DNA of 22,389 bases, taken from contig JAKSYS010000816.1 of the NCBI GenBank assembly GCA_022925895.1, positions 1-22,389 on the forward strand, in the 5' to 3' direction. Shown piece by piece: positions 9,441-18,840 of the stretch. Position numbers and translations under genes: made by a program. This DNA is from Fragilaria crotonensis. Lineage: Eukaryota > Bacillariophyta > Fragilariophyceae > Fragilariales > Fragilariaceae. Position 1 is the stretch's first letter; the number at the start of each line of letters is the position of its first letter. Below the pieces are notes generated by a model, which worked only from the letters and a program-made list of their open reading frames with translations, did not search any database and was not told the DNA's origin.

Positions 9441-10760
9441 ACGGCCTTTAACATCTTAGGTTGTGGAAAAGGTTGACGTGGATTGTAATACCAAATCGGC
9501 TGCCAAAACGAAACGAAAGACACTTATATCCGGTCTGTCGCCCCAGTGTGCTTCGTGTGGTGTCGACCAGTTCAGACTTCGTCGAGCAAGTACCGTCCGT
9601 AAAAGACATACATATTCCAACGCGAAGCACCACAATTAAGGGGCAGCTGGTGATTTTCATAAGATGGACAGTCGCGGCTTTCAAAGCACCGCCGCGATGC
9701 TCCGCGAGGTTCTGCTTGATGGTGGGCCTCCGTGAACTCAGAACGAATCGACATCGAAGTAAGATAATCGACCCAACGTTTACCCTTAAATCGGGTGCGT
9801 TATCTGACTTGATCACCGTCGGTGCACCAGTCGGCCACCAGCTTCGGTAACGTCGTCGGACTCTGAGATTGGCGGCGCATTAAGAATGCGACGTCCAAAC
9901 CTGTTCGCCGGAAACAATAAAGATTCCAGCATTTAAAACCTCGAACCAACGGGGAGCGAGAAGAACGTGTCAACATAACAAACATCATTGACACGTCGTA
10001 CTTTGAGCCTGGCAACCGCGTTTGAAAGTGGTCGCGCATCATCTCTCTCGTCTCCGCTTCGACCGTCGGAACCAATTGTGTCGTCGCAGACAATGTCTTA
10101 GCAACAACGTGATCAGGGGTGAAACCCAAAAACCGCTTCCAACATGCATCGGTATGAATCGGAGTCGCGGGTCGCCGACGTGAATGGAGTCGCGCCATCG
10201 GTTCGTAGGCAACGGATCCGCCATCCGTCAAAGATACCTTGGTAACGATAGCTCCTCTGAATCAGTGATGCGATGAACTTCAAAAAACACTTGGTGCCAT
10301 CAAAGTAAAAAGGAAGCTTGTGTTTTCCAAATCGAGCCATTTGGAGACCAGGTTTTCCATCGACGCCGCGTTCGCAACGCGCGATCATCGATACCATTCC
10401 TCTGGTCCCGCAAAGACTGATGTACAGAAAGTAGGATTCTGTCTGTTGGGGTTTGAATCTAGTAAAGCCTCGTGAGCATATGCCGCGTAGGCTTTACCAT
10501 CCTCACCAATCAATTTCGCTACGGCAGAGACAACTGGAAAACTTCGCCAACGTTTCGGCCAGCAAAAGCCCCGGTCATCATTACCTCGCGTCCGGTCCTC
10601 CTCACAACCTTCCAGATGGACGTCACCAAGGTTTGATCATTCCCGGTGTCCGATACAAGAATTTGTTGAGAGGAGTCGACTTCCGAAATAAATTCATTCA
10701 AACGAGTAACACGGCGAAGGACGCGAACGGAAGTTTCCTCCTCTGCAAGAAGTCAGGCGC
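9440..10760 (-). pseudogene. copia protease and integrase, heavily frameshifted
   Basis: After Gag, the frame at 10701-10519 gives ILVSDTGNDQTLVTSIWK, a DTG aspartic protease motif. The integrase follows in broken pieces: a zinc-binding/linker region around 10397-10113, then TTQLVPTVEAETREMMRDHF (about 10050-10110), CYVDTFF with the first catalytic Asp (about 9990), KSDNAPD with the second Asp (about 9800), and QNLAEHRGGALKAA with the catalytic Glu (about 9700). The C-terminal portion reads SLNWSTPHEAHWGDRPD and WYYNPRQPFPQPKMLK (about 9460-9580), the usual end of a copia integrase core. Roughly nine one-base shifts are needed in 1.3 kb, the densest damage in the window. Residues remain conserved between shifts. 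Confidence 0.7.
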
Positions 10761-12293
10761 TGCGTTCGGAGAGAATCCGACGGCTCTTCTGCAAACGGAT
10801 TCGCTTTCTCGTCACCAGCTCGTCACCGGAGCCGTCGGAACCGTCATCGTTACCCGGTTCTGACGCAGTAGTAGCAGTGCCATCGGGGGTACTAGACGTC
10901 GAACCAGCCTTAGCCTTCTTCGATCGGCGAGACTTGTTCTGTTTTCCGCGCTTTCCATTGCCAGTAGCGGTTGTCTTGAACCGCTCAACTATGGTGTTGA
11001 ATTGCTCGTTGAGTTGAAATTGATTCTTACCCTTGTGGGCCTCAATGCGCCACTCGAGTAAAAGCTTAAAAAACGAAGCACCTATCCCGATTTTCCAAGT
11101 ATCTGGAAACTTCGGAATGATCCACTTCCTGTTCATCGGTCCCGGTTCACCTCCTGCCGATCTCTGTTGAGTTCCGGCAGATGTGGAAACGGTCCGACGC
11201 GAGTGTCTAGTACCAGATGCACCGTCACCAGAAACACCCGACGCTTGATCCTTGATGTTGAGCGATGTTTCGCGCTCACGTATTTCGGTCAAGATTGCCT
11301 CCACGCTGCTGTCGGGACGATGAACGATGGAGTCACGAACTGAATCGAACGCCTCGTCTTGAATCGCAACCAATAACAGAGCTCGGAGGGTATCTTTGTC
11401 TTCAGCGAGTTTTGCTTTATTCTTCCTGAGACGCTGAAGGCAGTCGCGGAAGTCCGAAACAAAACTCGACCCGGAAACGCAGGATCCAAGCGAATACTAA
11501 GAAGACGTCTGACGTCGAACAAGACCACGTTAGCGCGGTTGATCGTAGTATCGCAGTAGGCTGCAAGATCAGCCCACAACGCCACCGGATCTAGCTTGTC
11601 GTCGTCAACCATCGCCTGGGCAATTGATTGAGCCTGGCCCCATGAACCGCAGTGCGGAGGAGGTAAAATACGCTCTCTCCGACACTCGGGTACTTTTGGA
11701 CTTCGGCCGCATCTTTCAAGAAGATACCAAAACCACCAATGCCCATTGAGTTCACCGTGGCGTCCTTCCACGCGAAGTAATCCTCATCCAAGCCAGAGAA
11801 CTTGCTCAACTTTGGCATGTTCTTCTTGTCGTAGAGTTCGAACCTTTACGCAAAGGGGAGCCAACGATAGAACCAGTAGGAGATGCCTTCTGTTTAGAAG
11901 CATCAAGCTGACTCATGATAACGTCCAAAGTCAGATCCGGCGTCAAAATGCCAATGCGGGCGTAATCAACGATACAGCCCACCTTTTTGACAACGACAGG
12001 GGCTAAAAGCTCCTCTGGCATTCCGTTGCCGGAAACCAGAGCTGTCTTGACGTCCTCAGACGTGAATAACTTCATATCGCTCCACTTACGGACACGCCAA
12101 TGTTGACTGAAAAGAAGCGTGATCCCTTCCTTTAACTTCGTACGGTCCGCCTCCTCCTCATCGAGGATGTCCACGAACAAATCAAGGATTTGCGACGTGG
12201 GGTGGACTAAACGAACGGGAGTCACGTTCACAGCATCACCTGGGGTGATGCTAGCAGTACCAGCGGTTTGGGAGGGAGAGAAGGCTCGGACAT
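10760..12293 (-). pseudogene. copia Gag without zinc knuckles, frameshifted
   Basis: Translation likely starts at ATG 12293 (MSEPS), with a one-base shift near 12280 into the frame that carries VNVTPVRLVHPTSQILDLF. Further shifts near 11830, 11640 and 11480 connect KLSKFSGLDEDYFAWKD, QAMVDDDKLDPVALWADLA and FRDCLQRLRKNKAKLAED, then a long clean frame (11373-10753). The W/F...D.W..F pattern and helical content fit copia Gag. The C-terminal part has a basic tract (KRGKQNKSRRSKKAKAG, about 10890-10940) where other Gags have CCHC knuckles; no C-C-H-C pattern was found in any frame, so RNA binding may rest on this tract. At least four frameshifts make it non-functional as read. Confidence 0.75.
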
Positions 12294-12325
12294 GGTCAAC
12301 TAAAAGAGGTTAAAGTAGCAACAAA

Positions 12326-12336
12326 GACTATTAATC
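12326..12336 (-). promoter_or_regulatory. Primer-binding site, tRNA-Lys anticodon-arm type
   Basis: The plus strand reads GACTATTAATC directly next to the 5' LTR. It differs at one base from GACTCTTAATC (tRNA-Lys CUU) and from GACTTTTAATC (tRNA-Lys UUU); the mismatch falls at the first anticodon base. No TGG, the usual complement of a tRNA CCA end, follows the LTR, so priming by an internal, cleaved tRNA fragment is the natural reading, as known for Drosophila copia and yeast Ty5 with initiator tRNA. Confidence 0.6.
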
Positions 12337-12444
12337 GTCATGCACAAGTAGAAGTGACTAGGTGGTTCAGTTTAGTCTACCTACGCTGGAACTGTGAGGT
12401 CCCCGCGCATGTCGGATGGCAGGACAGACGACTCTATCCTGACA
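12336..12444 (-). repeat. 5' LTR of the copia element
   Basis: 109 bp, partner of 6386-6494. The first plus-strand base (C12336) is T in the other LTR and here is also the first base of the primer-binding site complement. It must contain promoter and transcription start for the element, but no standard core promoter motif is visible. Confidence 0.95.
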
Positions 12445-12449
12445 ATATC
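12445..12449. repeat. Target site duplication ATATC, right
   Basis: Five bases directly outside the right LTR, identical to 6381-6385; a 5-bp duplication is standard for copia integrases. Confidence 0.85.
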
Positions 12450-13101
12450 TACAATAATTCCGCGTATCGTGTTTTGAGGTTTTGAGATTTTGTGGAACTC
12501 GAGTAGTGTAGTATCATAGTATGCAGTATGCATAGTGTTTAGGTGTATGATATTTGGAACACTTTCCCGGCACACCTTGCAGTACTAGTACCATGTTGCA
12601 TACACGACCTTCCCGCGACCCCAAAAGATATGTTCAGGTACACTTGTACGCTTGACGTCATTTCATTGCATTCTAAATCGGATCCGTCCGGGATCAGCGG
12701 TCTACGGCCAAACTTCCACAGATGAGTGATAGCTTCATTGGAATGAATCACACCTTTTCACATCGCGTCGTTCATCGGACTGACGTTGTGGCGGTAGATA
12801 CAAGTACGCCATACTGGCTCTCAGTCTTCATGGTGTAAAGTGCAGTAAATGCTGCATATGGTCTCACCGAGAGTGGAATGGTGCGTACCACGAATTATTG
12901 TGTGTGCACGCGTGCATGTTTACACTGGTGGTGTCACCTAGATTCATGGCATGTCTGAGAGCATTAATTGCAGTCGCGACGCTCTACCCGAGTAGTAGTC
13001 TAATCATCCTCGTCCTACTAGAAAGTGCTCTCGGAGTGTACTTTGTGTTCCATCGACGAATCCAAGTGAATCGAAAAAGTTATCGGTTCCAGCAGAATAA
13101 A
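12450..13101. other. Intergenic region upstream of the YWxW gene
   Basis: No gene supported. The end nearest the YWxW gene should hold its promoter; no clear core motif was identified. Upstream codons in frame with that gene (from about 12916 or 12946) would encode a hydrophobic stretch (LIILVLLESALGVYFVF), so a longer membrane-anchored form cannot be excluded. Confidence 0.5.
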
Positions 13102-14004
13102 ATGGTTGTGGTTGTCGTGGAAAACGATGCAGCGACCGAAGTGATGGAAGAGGTGTCACAGAGTGCTTCGCCTGTTTCAGCATCTCCCCCAACGAACTAT
13201 TGGGGTTGGAAGGAGACTGTCAAGGGTACACTTTCGAATCTTGATCTCAGCAAGCTTGGCAAGGCGAAACAGGAAACTGCAGTTTCACCCGAGACATTGG
13301 ACACGAGTTCCGATTCGGTGCCAAAGGTGACACCAGGAGGAGGCTACTGGGAATGGACGGAAACCATCAAAAAGACCTTGTCCACAGTTAGCTTGGGTAC
13401 CGTGGGACATGCCCATGGTGTTGACGCGAAGAACAATGACGAGGCAGTGAAGCAATCGCAAAAGAACTATTGGCATTGGCGCAATTCTTTCAAGAGCGCA
13501 TCCGATCTCGCACAGCAAGAGAAGGACGGTGGTTTGGCGGCGGGTGCATCGGCAAAATCCCCTACTCCTACTACTGGTTCCTATTGGTTTTGGCGGAATC
13601 CATCCATGACGAGTCTGTCGCAAGTGAACTTGGATCAGGCAAGCAAAAAGGAAATGGAGGGCGATGATTCTGTCGCTAGTACACCGACCAAAACGGGGGG
13701 TCCCATCACGAATCTAGAACACAGAATGAGAAATTCTTGGCGCAAATCCTTTCAAAAACTGTCGAATAGCAGTCTCACCAAACTTGATGAAGGAGGCAAG
13801 GATGAATCAAAGTCGTCCGCATGGAAAGAATCCTTTCGATCGTTTCGTGAGTCAGTTCAGAATCTAAATGGAAAGCAGCAACATGATGATTCGGTTGTTC
13901 AGGAAGTTGCGTTCGCTGCGGAAAACGATGTCCGTCATGACAACAATCAAATGTCACTCACGAAAAATGACAGCCAACAATCTTTGGGTGGAATCACCTT
14001 CTAA
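13102..14004 (+). CDS. Unknown 300-residue protein with repeated YWxW motifs
   Basis: An intact, intron-less frame. ATG 13102 is chosen because of its strong context (AAAATGG) and because it follows immediately on low-complexity upstream sequence. The protein is hydrophilic and Ser/Thr/Lys-rich, probably disordered, with a repeated unit: NYWGWKETVKGTLSNL (residue 32), GYWEWTETIKKTLSTV (81), NYWHWRNSFKSASDL (122), SYWFWRNPSMTSLSQV (160), and two diverged copies NSWRKSFQKLS (211) and SAWKESFRSFRES (239). The consensus is YWxW[KTR][EN][TS]hK..LS.h, spaced about 40-50 residues. Each could form an amphipathic helix that binds a membrane or partner protein. No known family is recognised. It converges with the transporter gene, with stops 71 bp apart. 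A start further upstream would add a transmembrane segment. Confidence 0.8.
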   Translation: MVVVVVENDAATEVMEEVSQSASPVSASPPTNYWGWKETVKGTLSNLDLSKLGKAKQETAVSPETLDTSSDSVPKVTPGGGYWEWTETIKKTLSTVSLGTVGHAHGVDAKNNDEAVKQSQKNYWHWRNSFKSASDLAQQEKDGGLAAGASAKSPTPTTGSYWFWRNPSMTSLSQVNLDQASKKEMEGDDSVASTPTKTGGPITNLEHRMRNSWRKSFQKLSNSSLTKLDEGGKDESKSSAWKESFRSFRESVQNLNGKQQHDDSVVQEVAFAAENDVRHDNNQMSLTKNDSQQSLGGITF

Positions 14005-14075
14005 GCACGACAGCGAATGAAGACGTGACACAGTACAAGTAATTCCGACTTTTTTACCCCGTTTACACTGGCTTT

Positions 14076-15858
14076 TTACATATCGACATGTTCATGCCAT
14101 TCTTGTACCAATTCTTGCTCCTTGTCATTGTCGTCCATACCCTGCCATTTCAATATTTTCTGACCCTCCGCCTTGCGCTTGATGCGGTACAAAACGGCGC
14201 CCATCACCATCATGAGGCCCATAAAGCCAACGCCCGTAACTTCATGTCCGTACAAGATACACGAGAAGGCAATGCTCAACAAAATGCGAGTCGTCATGAT
14301 CAAGGTAAAGACGACGGCACCAAAGTTCTTGATAGTGTAGAAAATGAAAATCTGACCAATCGTGGAGCAAATGGAAAATGCGAAAAAGTGCAAATGAATT
14401 TCGGGGTGGTTGGTAATGAACGAGAGTGCTGGTGTCAATTCTTTCGTGTGGAGCAAGGTGACAAAGGCCAGGACAGTGGAAAAGGCCGACGTGGCAAACA
14501 TGAGCTCCACCATGGACAAGTCACGATGACGCTGAAACATGCGAGATTGCCACTGCGATGTGAAGGAATCAAAAAAGAGGTACAGGAACAGGAGCATAAC
14601 ACCCGTCCATGTTGCACTCGCTTCTCCGTAAATGTCGTATCCGAATTTCAAATCGTCACTGGATGACATGAAGAAAGTGATTCCAACACCAATGACGAGT
14701 GCAACAAAGTAGTCGTATGTTGGGTCTGTGCAAGATGGTGGAATTGTGAGCAACGATGGGGAAGTTATGTTTACGAGCACACAAAAACGTAGGCAGACTC
14801 ACACGTCTTGTTGCCCAAAATCTTGCCCATGGCCATGACTGGTGCCAACTTGAACGACTTGAAGAGAGTTGTTGCGGGAAACGACACATATCGCAAGGCT
14901 TCATATTGGCACCACGAACTCAACATGTTGCTAATGCTCGGGAACGAGTATTCGTAAATGACGGTCGAGCGCGAGCGACGCGGCTTGAGATAGATCCAAA
15001 ATAGGCTTGAAATAATGAGCGTCCAGAATCGGTTGGTAAAGACAAGAGCATAGGAATACGTAAAGTACTCTCCCGTTATTCGCGGATAGCGGCGAGTGAG
15101 CATGCGCTCCTGCAAGAGACCCCACGTGACAAACGTAATGTTCAGCATGAGAGAACAAAACAGTAGGCGCTTCAACACCTGGGCCTTGGACATGGTTTCT
15201 TGGTCAAACTCCAAGGCTGGTCTCGTTGTAAAGTTCGGGGTGGGATACATTCTATTAATTGGATCTTGCTCGTCGCCTGAATCTAGGTATTCGTCCTGTT
15301 CAGCACCGTCGCTATCATCCTCTTCATGCTCGATTAATTCGTTTTGTCCATCCACCATGCGATACGCGTATGATCGTGGAGCAGGTGCTTCGCCACGACG
15401 TGTCTCCAAACACTCTGGGAAGTACAGTTTCGCAATCATGGCCGTGATGATCACCATGGCAACATCTGAACGTTATCAACAGGTGAGCATATTGTTTGCG
15501 CCGGCTACACTGTATTCAGAGTTTCAGGCAAAGGAAAGATCAAAGAACAGCAACAAAAACAAAAACAACAAAAGCACTTACAAAGAAGGAAATTGGTTGC
15601 AAGAAGGAGTAGTTCGGCTTCCGCTGATGGAGATAAGAAAGGACGAGTTTGATCGCCAGTCAGGACACTAATCTCATCCTGCGCAACATGCATGGAAGAT
15701 GTGTCCAAACCAAGGGTTTGTCCCGATGTTGATGCCGATGACAGTGAATCGCTGCCGCCGCCAGAAATCTCGGCAAAGTCGTCATCCTCTCCACTATTAC
15801 CACTCGCAAGCTTACGATGCAAACTCCAAGCGGTGTCCGCTATCGATATAAAGTCCAT
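14076..15858 (-). CDS. PAPS / nucleotide-sugar transporter (SLC35B2-like), three exons
   Basis: Exons 15858-15582, 15465-14803 and 14725-14076 join to 1,590 nt (529 residues). Intron 1 (15581-15466, 116 bp, GTAAGT...TTCAG) splits a membrane helix that reads smoothly only after splicing (ATNFLL|YVAMVIITAMIAK). Intron 2 (14802-14726, 77 bp, GTGAGT...CACAG) also restores the frame. The block SSWCQYEALRYVSFPATTLF and onward to PVMAMGKI, and the later FIFYTIKNFGAVVFTLIMTTR, are hallmarks of the SLC35B2/B3 branch, which imports the sulfate donor PAPS from cytosol into the Golgi for sulfotransferases. About ten membrane segments; the N-terminal about 80 residues are Ser/Asp-rich and cytosolic in style, and an acidic loop (EHEEDDSDGAEQDEY) lies after the first helix. 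The C-terminus is charged (HEHVDM). The reading frame is intact. Substrate by homology pattern only. Confidence 0.9.
14726..14802 (-). other. Intron 2 of the PAPS transporter gene
   Basis: GTGAGT at the 5' end (14802) and TTGCACAG at the 3' end (14726); splicing joins NKT|YPTYDYF in one frame. Confidence 0.85.
15466..15581 (-). other. Intron 1 of the PAPS transporter gene
   Basis: GTAAGT at 15581 and CGTTCAG at 15466; splicing joins the two halves of a transmembrane helix in frame. Confidence 0.85.
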
Positions 15859-16134
15859 GGCGTCTAGTTTCCGAGTTGATACCAGGTTGTTTCAATTCTT
15901 CACTATGTCTCCCGTTTGCTCTCCTCGTGCCGCCATATCCCAGGCGCATTGGGCAACATGGGAACCAAGACGCCCAAGGACCATGTACAGTACTGTATTA
16001 CGAGGGGCGTACTGTGCATTGGTCTGAGATAGCCAGAGTACGGCAGCCCGGCAGCGCATAAGGAGCTCGTGAAGTACAATGCTACCTGATACTTCCTACG
16101 AAACGAGGTCTGTGAAGAATAATGTAAAGGGGAA
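15859..16134. other. Upstream region of the PAPS transporter gene
   Basis: No reading frame supported. It should contain the transporter's promoter. A short pair of related words (TACAGTACTGTATTACG and GCGTACTGTGCA, about 15985-16020) is present, without known meaning. Confidence 0.45.
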
Positions 16135-16312
16135 ATTACAATATCACGCATTTTTTTGCCACTTTTCAATATAGTACAATGACTTACTATCCACAAATTC
16201 GTATTTTACTATATACTACATTTACAATTGTATTTACAATATCACGCATTTTGAAAAGAGGCATTTACAATATCACGCATTGTTTTGCCCCTTTTTACTA
16301 TATCGCGCTTTT
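16135..16312. repeat. Interspersed TTACAATATCACGCATT repeats, 3-4 copies
   Basis: Near-identical copies lie at 16135-16153, 16232-16252 and 16263-16281; a diverged one (TTTACTATATCGCGCTTTT) is at 16294-16312 and a half copy near 16219. The last copies are followed by GTTTTGCCCCTTTTT or GAAAAGAGGC. The cluster sits about 380 bp beyond the 3' end of the MULE transposase gene, where a transposon end with subterminal transposase sites would be expected. Confidence 0.75.
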
Positions 16313-16692
16313 GTCGCCTGCCATGCCCGACCTCCACGGACGTCATGGTACACCATCTCGTAACATTCATCAAAGATGGTTCACACTCATCGCTCCACCA
16401 TGTCGTACATACGCAACGAACATCATCATCACTCACTTCTCATCTGTCGTTCGTTTACTAAGCATCATACTTTGAGTGTGGTCATAATTCTTCTCTCTGC
16501 TCTTTTGTTTCAGAACTACAACTCAATCTTCATCTATATGGTCAACGAAATGGCACCAAATCTGAGATCACCAGTAGTCCCATACACAATCTGCGTTACG
16601 GTACTGTACGACCTATTGAAGCAAATTTCCAATCTTACATAAACAATGATCTCATCGTGGCATGCTTCATGATGTACCTGTTCTCGTTTCTT
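16313..16692. other. Stretch downstream of the MULE transposase, no gene
   Basis: Open frames on the plus strand have no recognisable character. Probably the 3' flank of the MULE coding region inside the same element. Confidence 0.45.
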
Positions 16693-18789
16693 CTACTTAT
16701 TGTCATTGTTACCAACTACACTAGGACAAGTTCTTCGGTTGTGCCCTCTTCTTCCACAAATGGAACATTTCACAGGAGAATCCTCGTCAATGAACTTACT
16801 GCGTTTGCGAATTCGTTTTGTTTTCGGTCGTCCAGATTGCCGTTTTGGCACGTTTGGTTCCTTTGTTTCACCATCATATACAGTCGCCTAAGCATACAGG
16901 GAAAACGTTCTTCTTGAAAGTGTTGTGCACGAACTCAAATGTGTAGAATGGATGGACCAAACTTCAGAACATAACTGAATTCCTTTTCCTGCCATTTCCT
17001 GAAGACTGCACATGCATGTCGACACGGGTACAGGAAGTCTTGCCATACCCCGCAGCTGCACCACTCAAGTATGGTTTGACAACAAGGACACGGTCTGGAT
17101 CTCCATAGGATCGTGCCATCCGTTGCACATTGTCATCGCCATTTTCATCAACTATTGATATTGGTTCCACCACCTTGAAGTCACCGCACCCCACCTCCAA
17201 CTCATCGACCGTCATAGACGCAGCGGCATCCCACCTACGTTTTAGAATCTGGGCAACTCTAGGCACCACCTCCGATCCATCTCGTTCAGCATACTTCTTT
17301 CGGCAAGCACACACTCTCGTGCCTCGTCGTCATTATGTCAAGAATTTTGTTCACAGCCTCCAGCCATCCAAGATTCCTTGCTTCCGATAACATACTGTTC
17401 GCCGACTCGGAAGTGTTCGAAGTTACAATCCCATACCTTGGAGGCAACTGAGCAGGTGACGGTGACGGTGAATCTGAGTACCACTGAGTACTCTGCCACA
17501 GAACACCTGACGCCGTTATGCCTTCCAAATATGTGGCGGCCTCTGGCTTGACCTTTCGAATCTCATCTAGCAACAGGCTGGCATTTCGTGTTGAGAATGA
17601 TTTGGCTATTGAACACACAAACTTCGAACACTGCTTTCCATACTTCTGCGTTACATTCGCTTCGATGTGTCTAGCACAGCTCATTTCGTACTTATTCGGG
17701 AACACCGATTTCAATGCCTCCTTCAGGCCTTTGTCTCTGTCTGAAATGAAAAGAAACGGCGGCCTAACAACACCATCCGTGTCAGTGTCGCCATAGCCCT
17801 GATCATCAATGATTGGACACGCTTTTTTCAACAATTCAAGCATCTTTTTCCACGTTGCTCCATCCTCGTTTCCGGCGGAGATCATAAACCCAATGGGGAA
17901 GATGTCATTGCACCCACTGAGAACTGATGTACAGAGTTCCCTTGTGTTTCCTCAAATGTGTAGCATCCAACGACACTACTGGTCGAACAAACTTCAGCAA
18001 CCCATTCATGATACCAGGAAATACATGAAGATCGACAAGTCTCTTCTCCTCATCCCTAGTATACCCAATCACAGAACCAGGATTCGTTTTCTTCAAGCCC
18101 TCCAAAAATGGGATGACCATTTCGAAGTTTTTCACGGAAGCATTTCTCATGCTACTGGTTTGAAAGCGTAGCGCCCTGTACGCTGTCATGTACGAAACGA
18201 CAACCCCGACTTCGTCGCAGCTGTCTTCACAACGTCCGCCGGTGTTGGAGCCCTTCTTCGTGCGAACTATCTGATCGATAACATCATCAAGCACTGCATT
18301 TCGCCTCTTCTTCCACTTTCTCCCATCAGCTGCCTGTTTAGGTCGGCACACCTCACTGTGCATACCCGTAATCTTTCGGACGCAGAACATACCGTCGGAT
18401 CGCCGCCTAGATATCAACACACGAAACGGACAGTCGACGTGCTCCATACATTGAAATTGTTTGAAACGGTCGCAAATGGAACGTTGCACTCTCAAACGAT
18501 TACCCGATCTGACCTCATACTTTTCAATAAACGGTACCACCTCTTCCAAGGTTGAGAAGCAGTCAACGTTCGCGTCATCAAGGATGTCATACAATACATA
18601 ACTTTGTAGCCACTGAATTTCCTGCTTTCTGTCGACTTCTCTCCTGTCAGGTGGAAGTGCCGACGCTGTGATCGTGCTTCTCCTTGCCATCGGATTGCAA
18701 CTGTACTCGTCACTGCTGTCGCAGGTGACGTAGTCATCATCATCTCCCAGCCCTGTCGTCGTCGTCGTCGTCATCGTCGTGATTCTCAT
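16693..18789 (-). pseudogene. Mutator-like (MULE) transposase with SWIM and CCHC fingers, frameshifted
   Basis: This enzyme cuts and rejoins a Mutator-type DNA transposon. From ATG 18789 the N-terminus has a Thr run and acidic stretch, then a FAR1/WRKY-like zinc-binding region (CDRFKQFQCMEHVDCPF...GMHSEVC). The first DDE Asp is in PVVSLDATHLRKHKG (about 17960). A one-base-type shift near 17917 leads to SGCNDIFPIGFMISAGNEDG and the second Asp in PFLFISDRDKGLKEAL (about 17740); the Glu is probably in TSNTSESANSML (about 17410). A second shift near 17308 and a third near 17065 lead to a SWIM finger, CSCGVWQDFLYPCRHACA (17060-17005). After further breaks comes KCSICGRRGHNRRTC (about 16740-16785), a CCHC knuckle, ending at TAG 16693. 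The domain order is classic for MULEs. At least four frame breaks, so inactive as read. Confidence 0.9.
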
Positions 18790-18840
18790 TCCTCTTCTCT
18801 ATCCTCGCCTGCGCTCTGTCTGCTGTTTTGCCGATAAACG

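Larger units (their letters stand above)
6386..12444 (-). mobile_element. Complete Ty1/copia retrotransposon (6,059 bp)
   Basis: Two 109-bp direct repeats (6386-6494 and 12336-12444) bound the element, with a perfect 5-bp target duplication ATATC outside them (6381-6385, 12445-12449). Outer ends on the element strand are TGTCA...TGACA, obeying the TG...CA rule. Internal order on the minus strand is primer-binding site, Gag, protease (DTG), integrase, chromodomain-like segment, RT, RNase H, polypurine tract. Integrase before RT defines Ty1/copia (Pseudoviridae-like) rather than gypsy; the diatom CoDi lineages are the likely home. LTRs differ at one internal base (G at 6482, C at 12432) and at each inner terminal base, so insertion looks young, yet the coding part has at least a dozen frameshifts. 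It is inserted tail-to-tail with the unknown gene at 5017-6256. Confidence 0.95.

Noticed and set aside
12898-13101. N-terminal extension of the YWxW protein
   Set aside because: The open frame begins with a non-ATG codon and the best start context is at 13102; kept only as an alternative because the extension would encode a membrane helix.
14088-14666. 192-codon plus-strand frame
   Set aside because: Antisense of the transporter's third exon.
16376-16917. Plus-strand frames of 63-88 codons with hydrophobic residues
   Set aside because: The part from 16657 overlaps the CCHC-finger end of the MULE transposase in antisense; the rest has no conserved feature.
18745-18790. CGT/GAC trinucleotide run as a microsatellite of interest
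   Set aside because: It encodes the Thr run and acidic stretch at the transposase N-terminus; short and ordinary.
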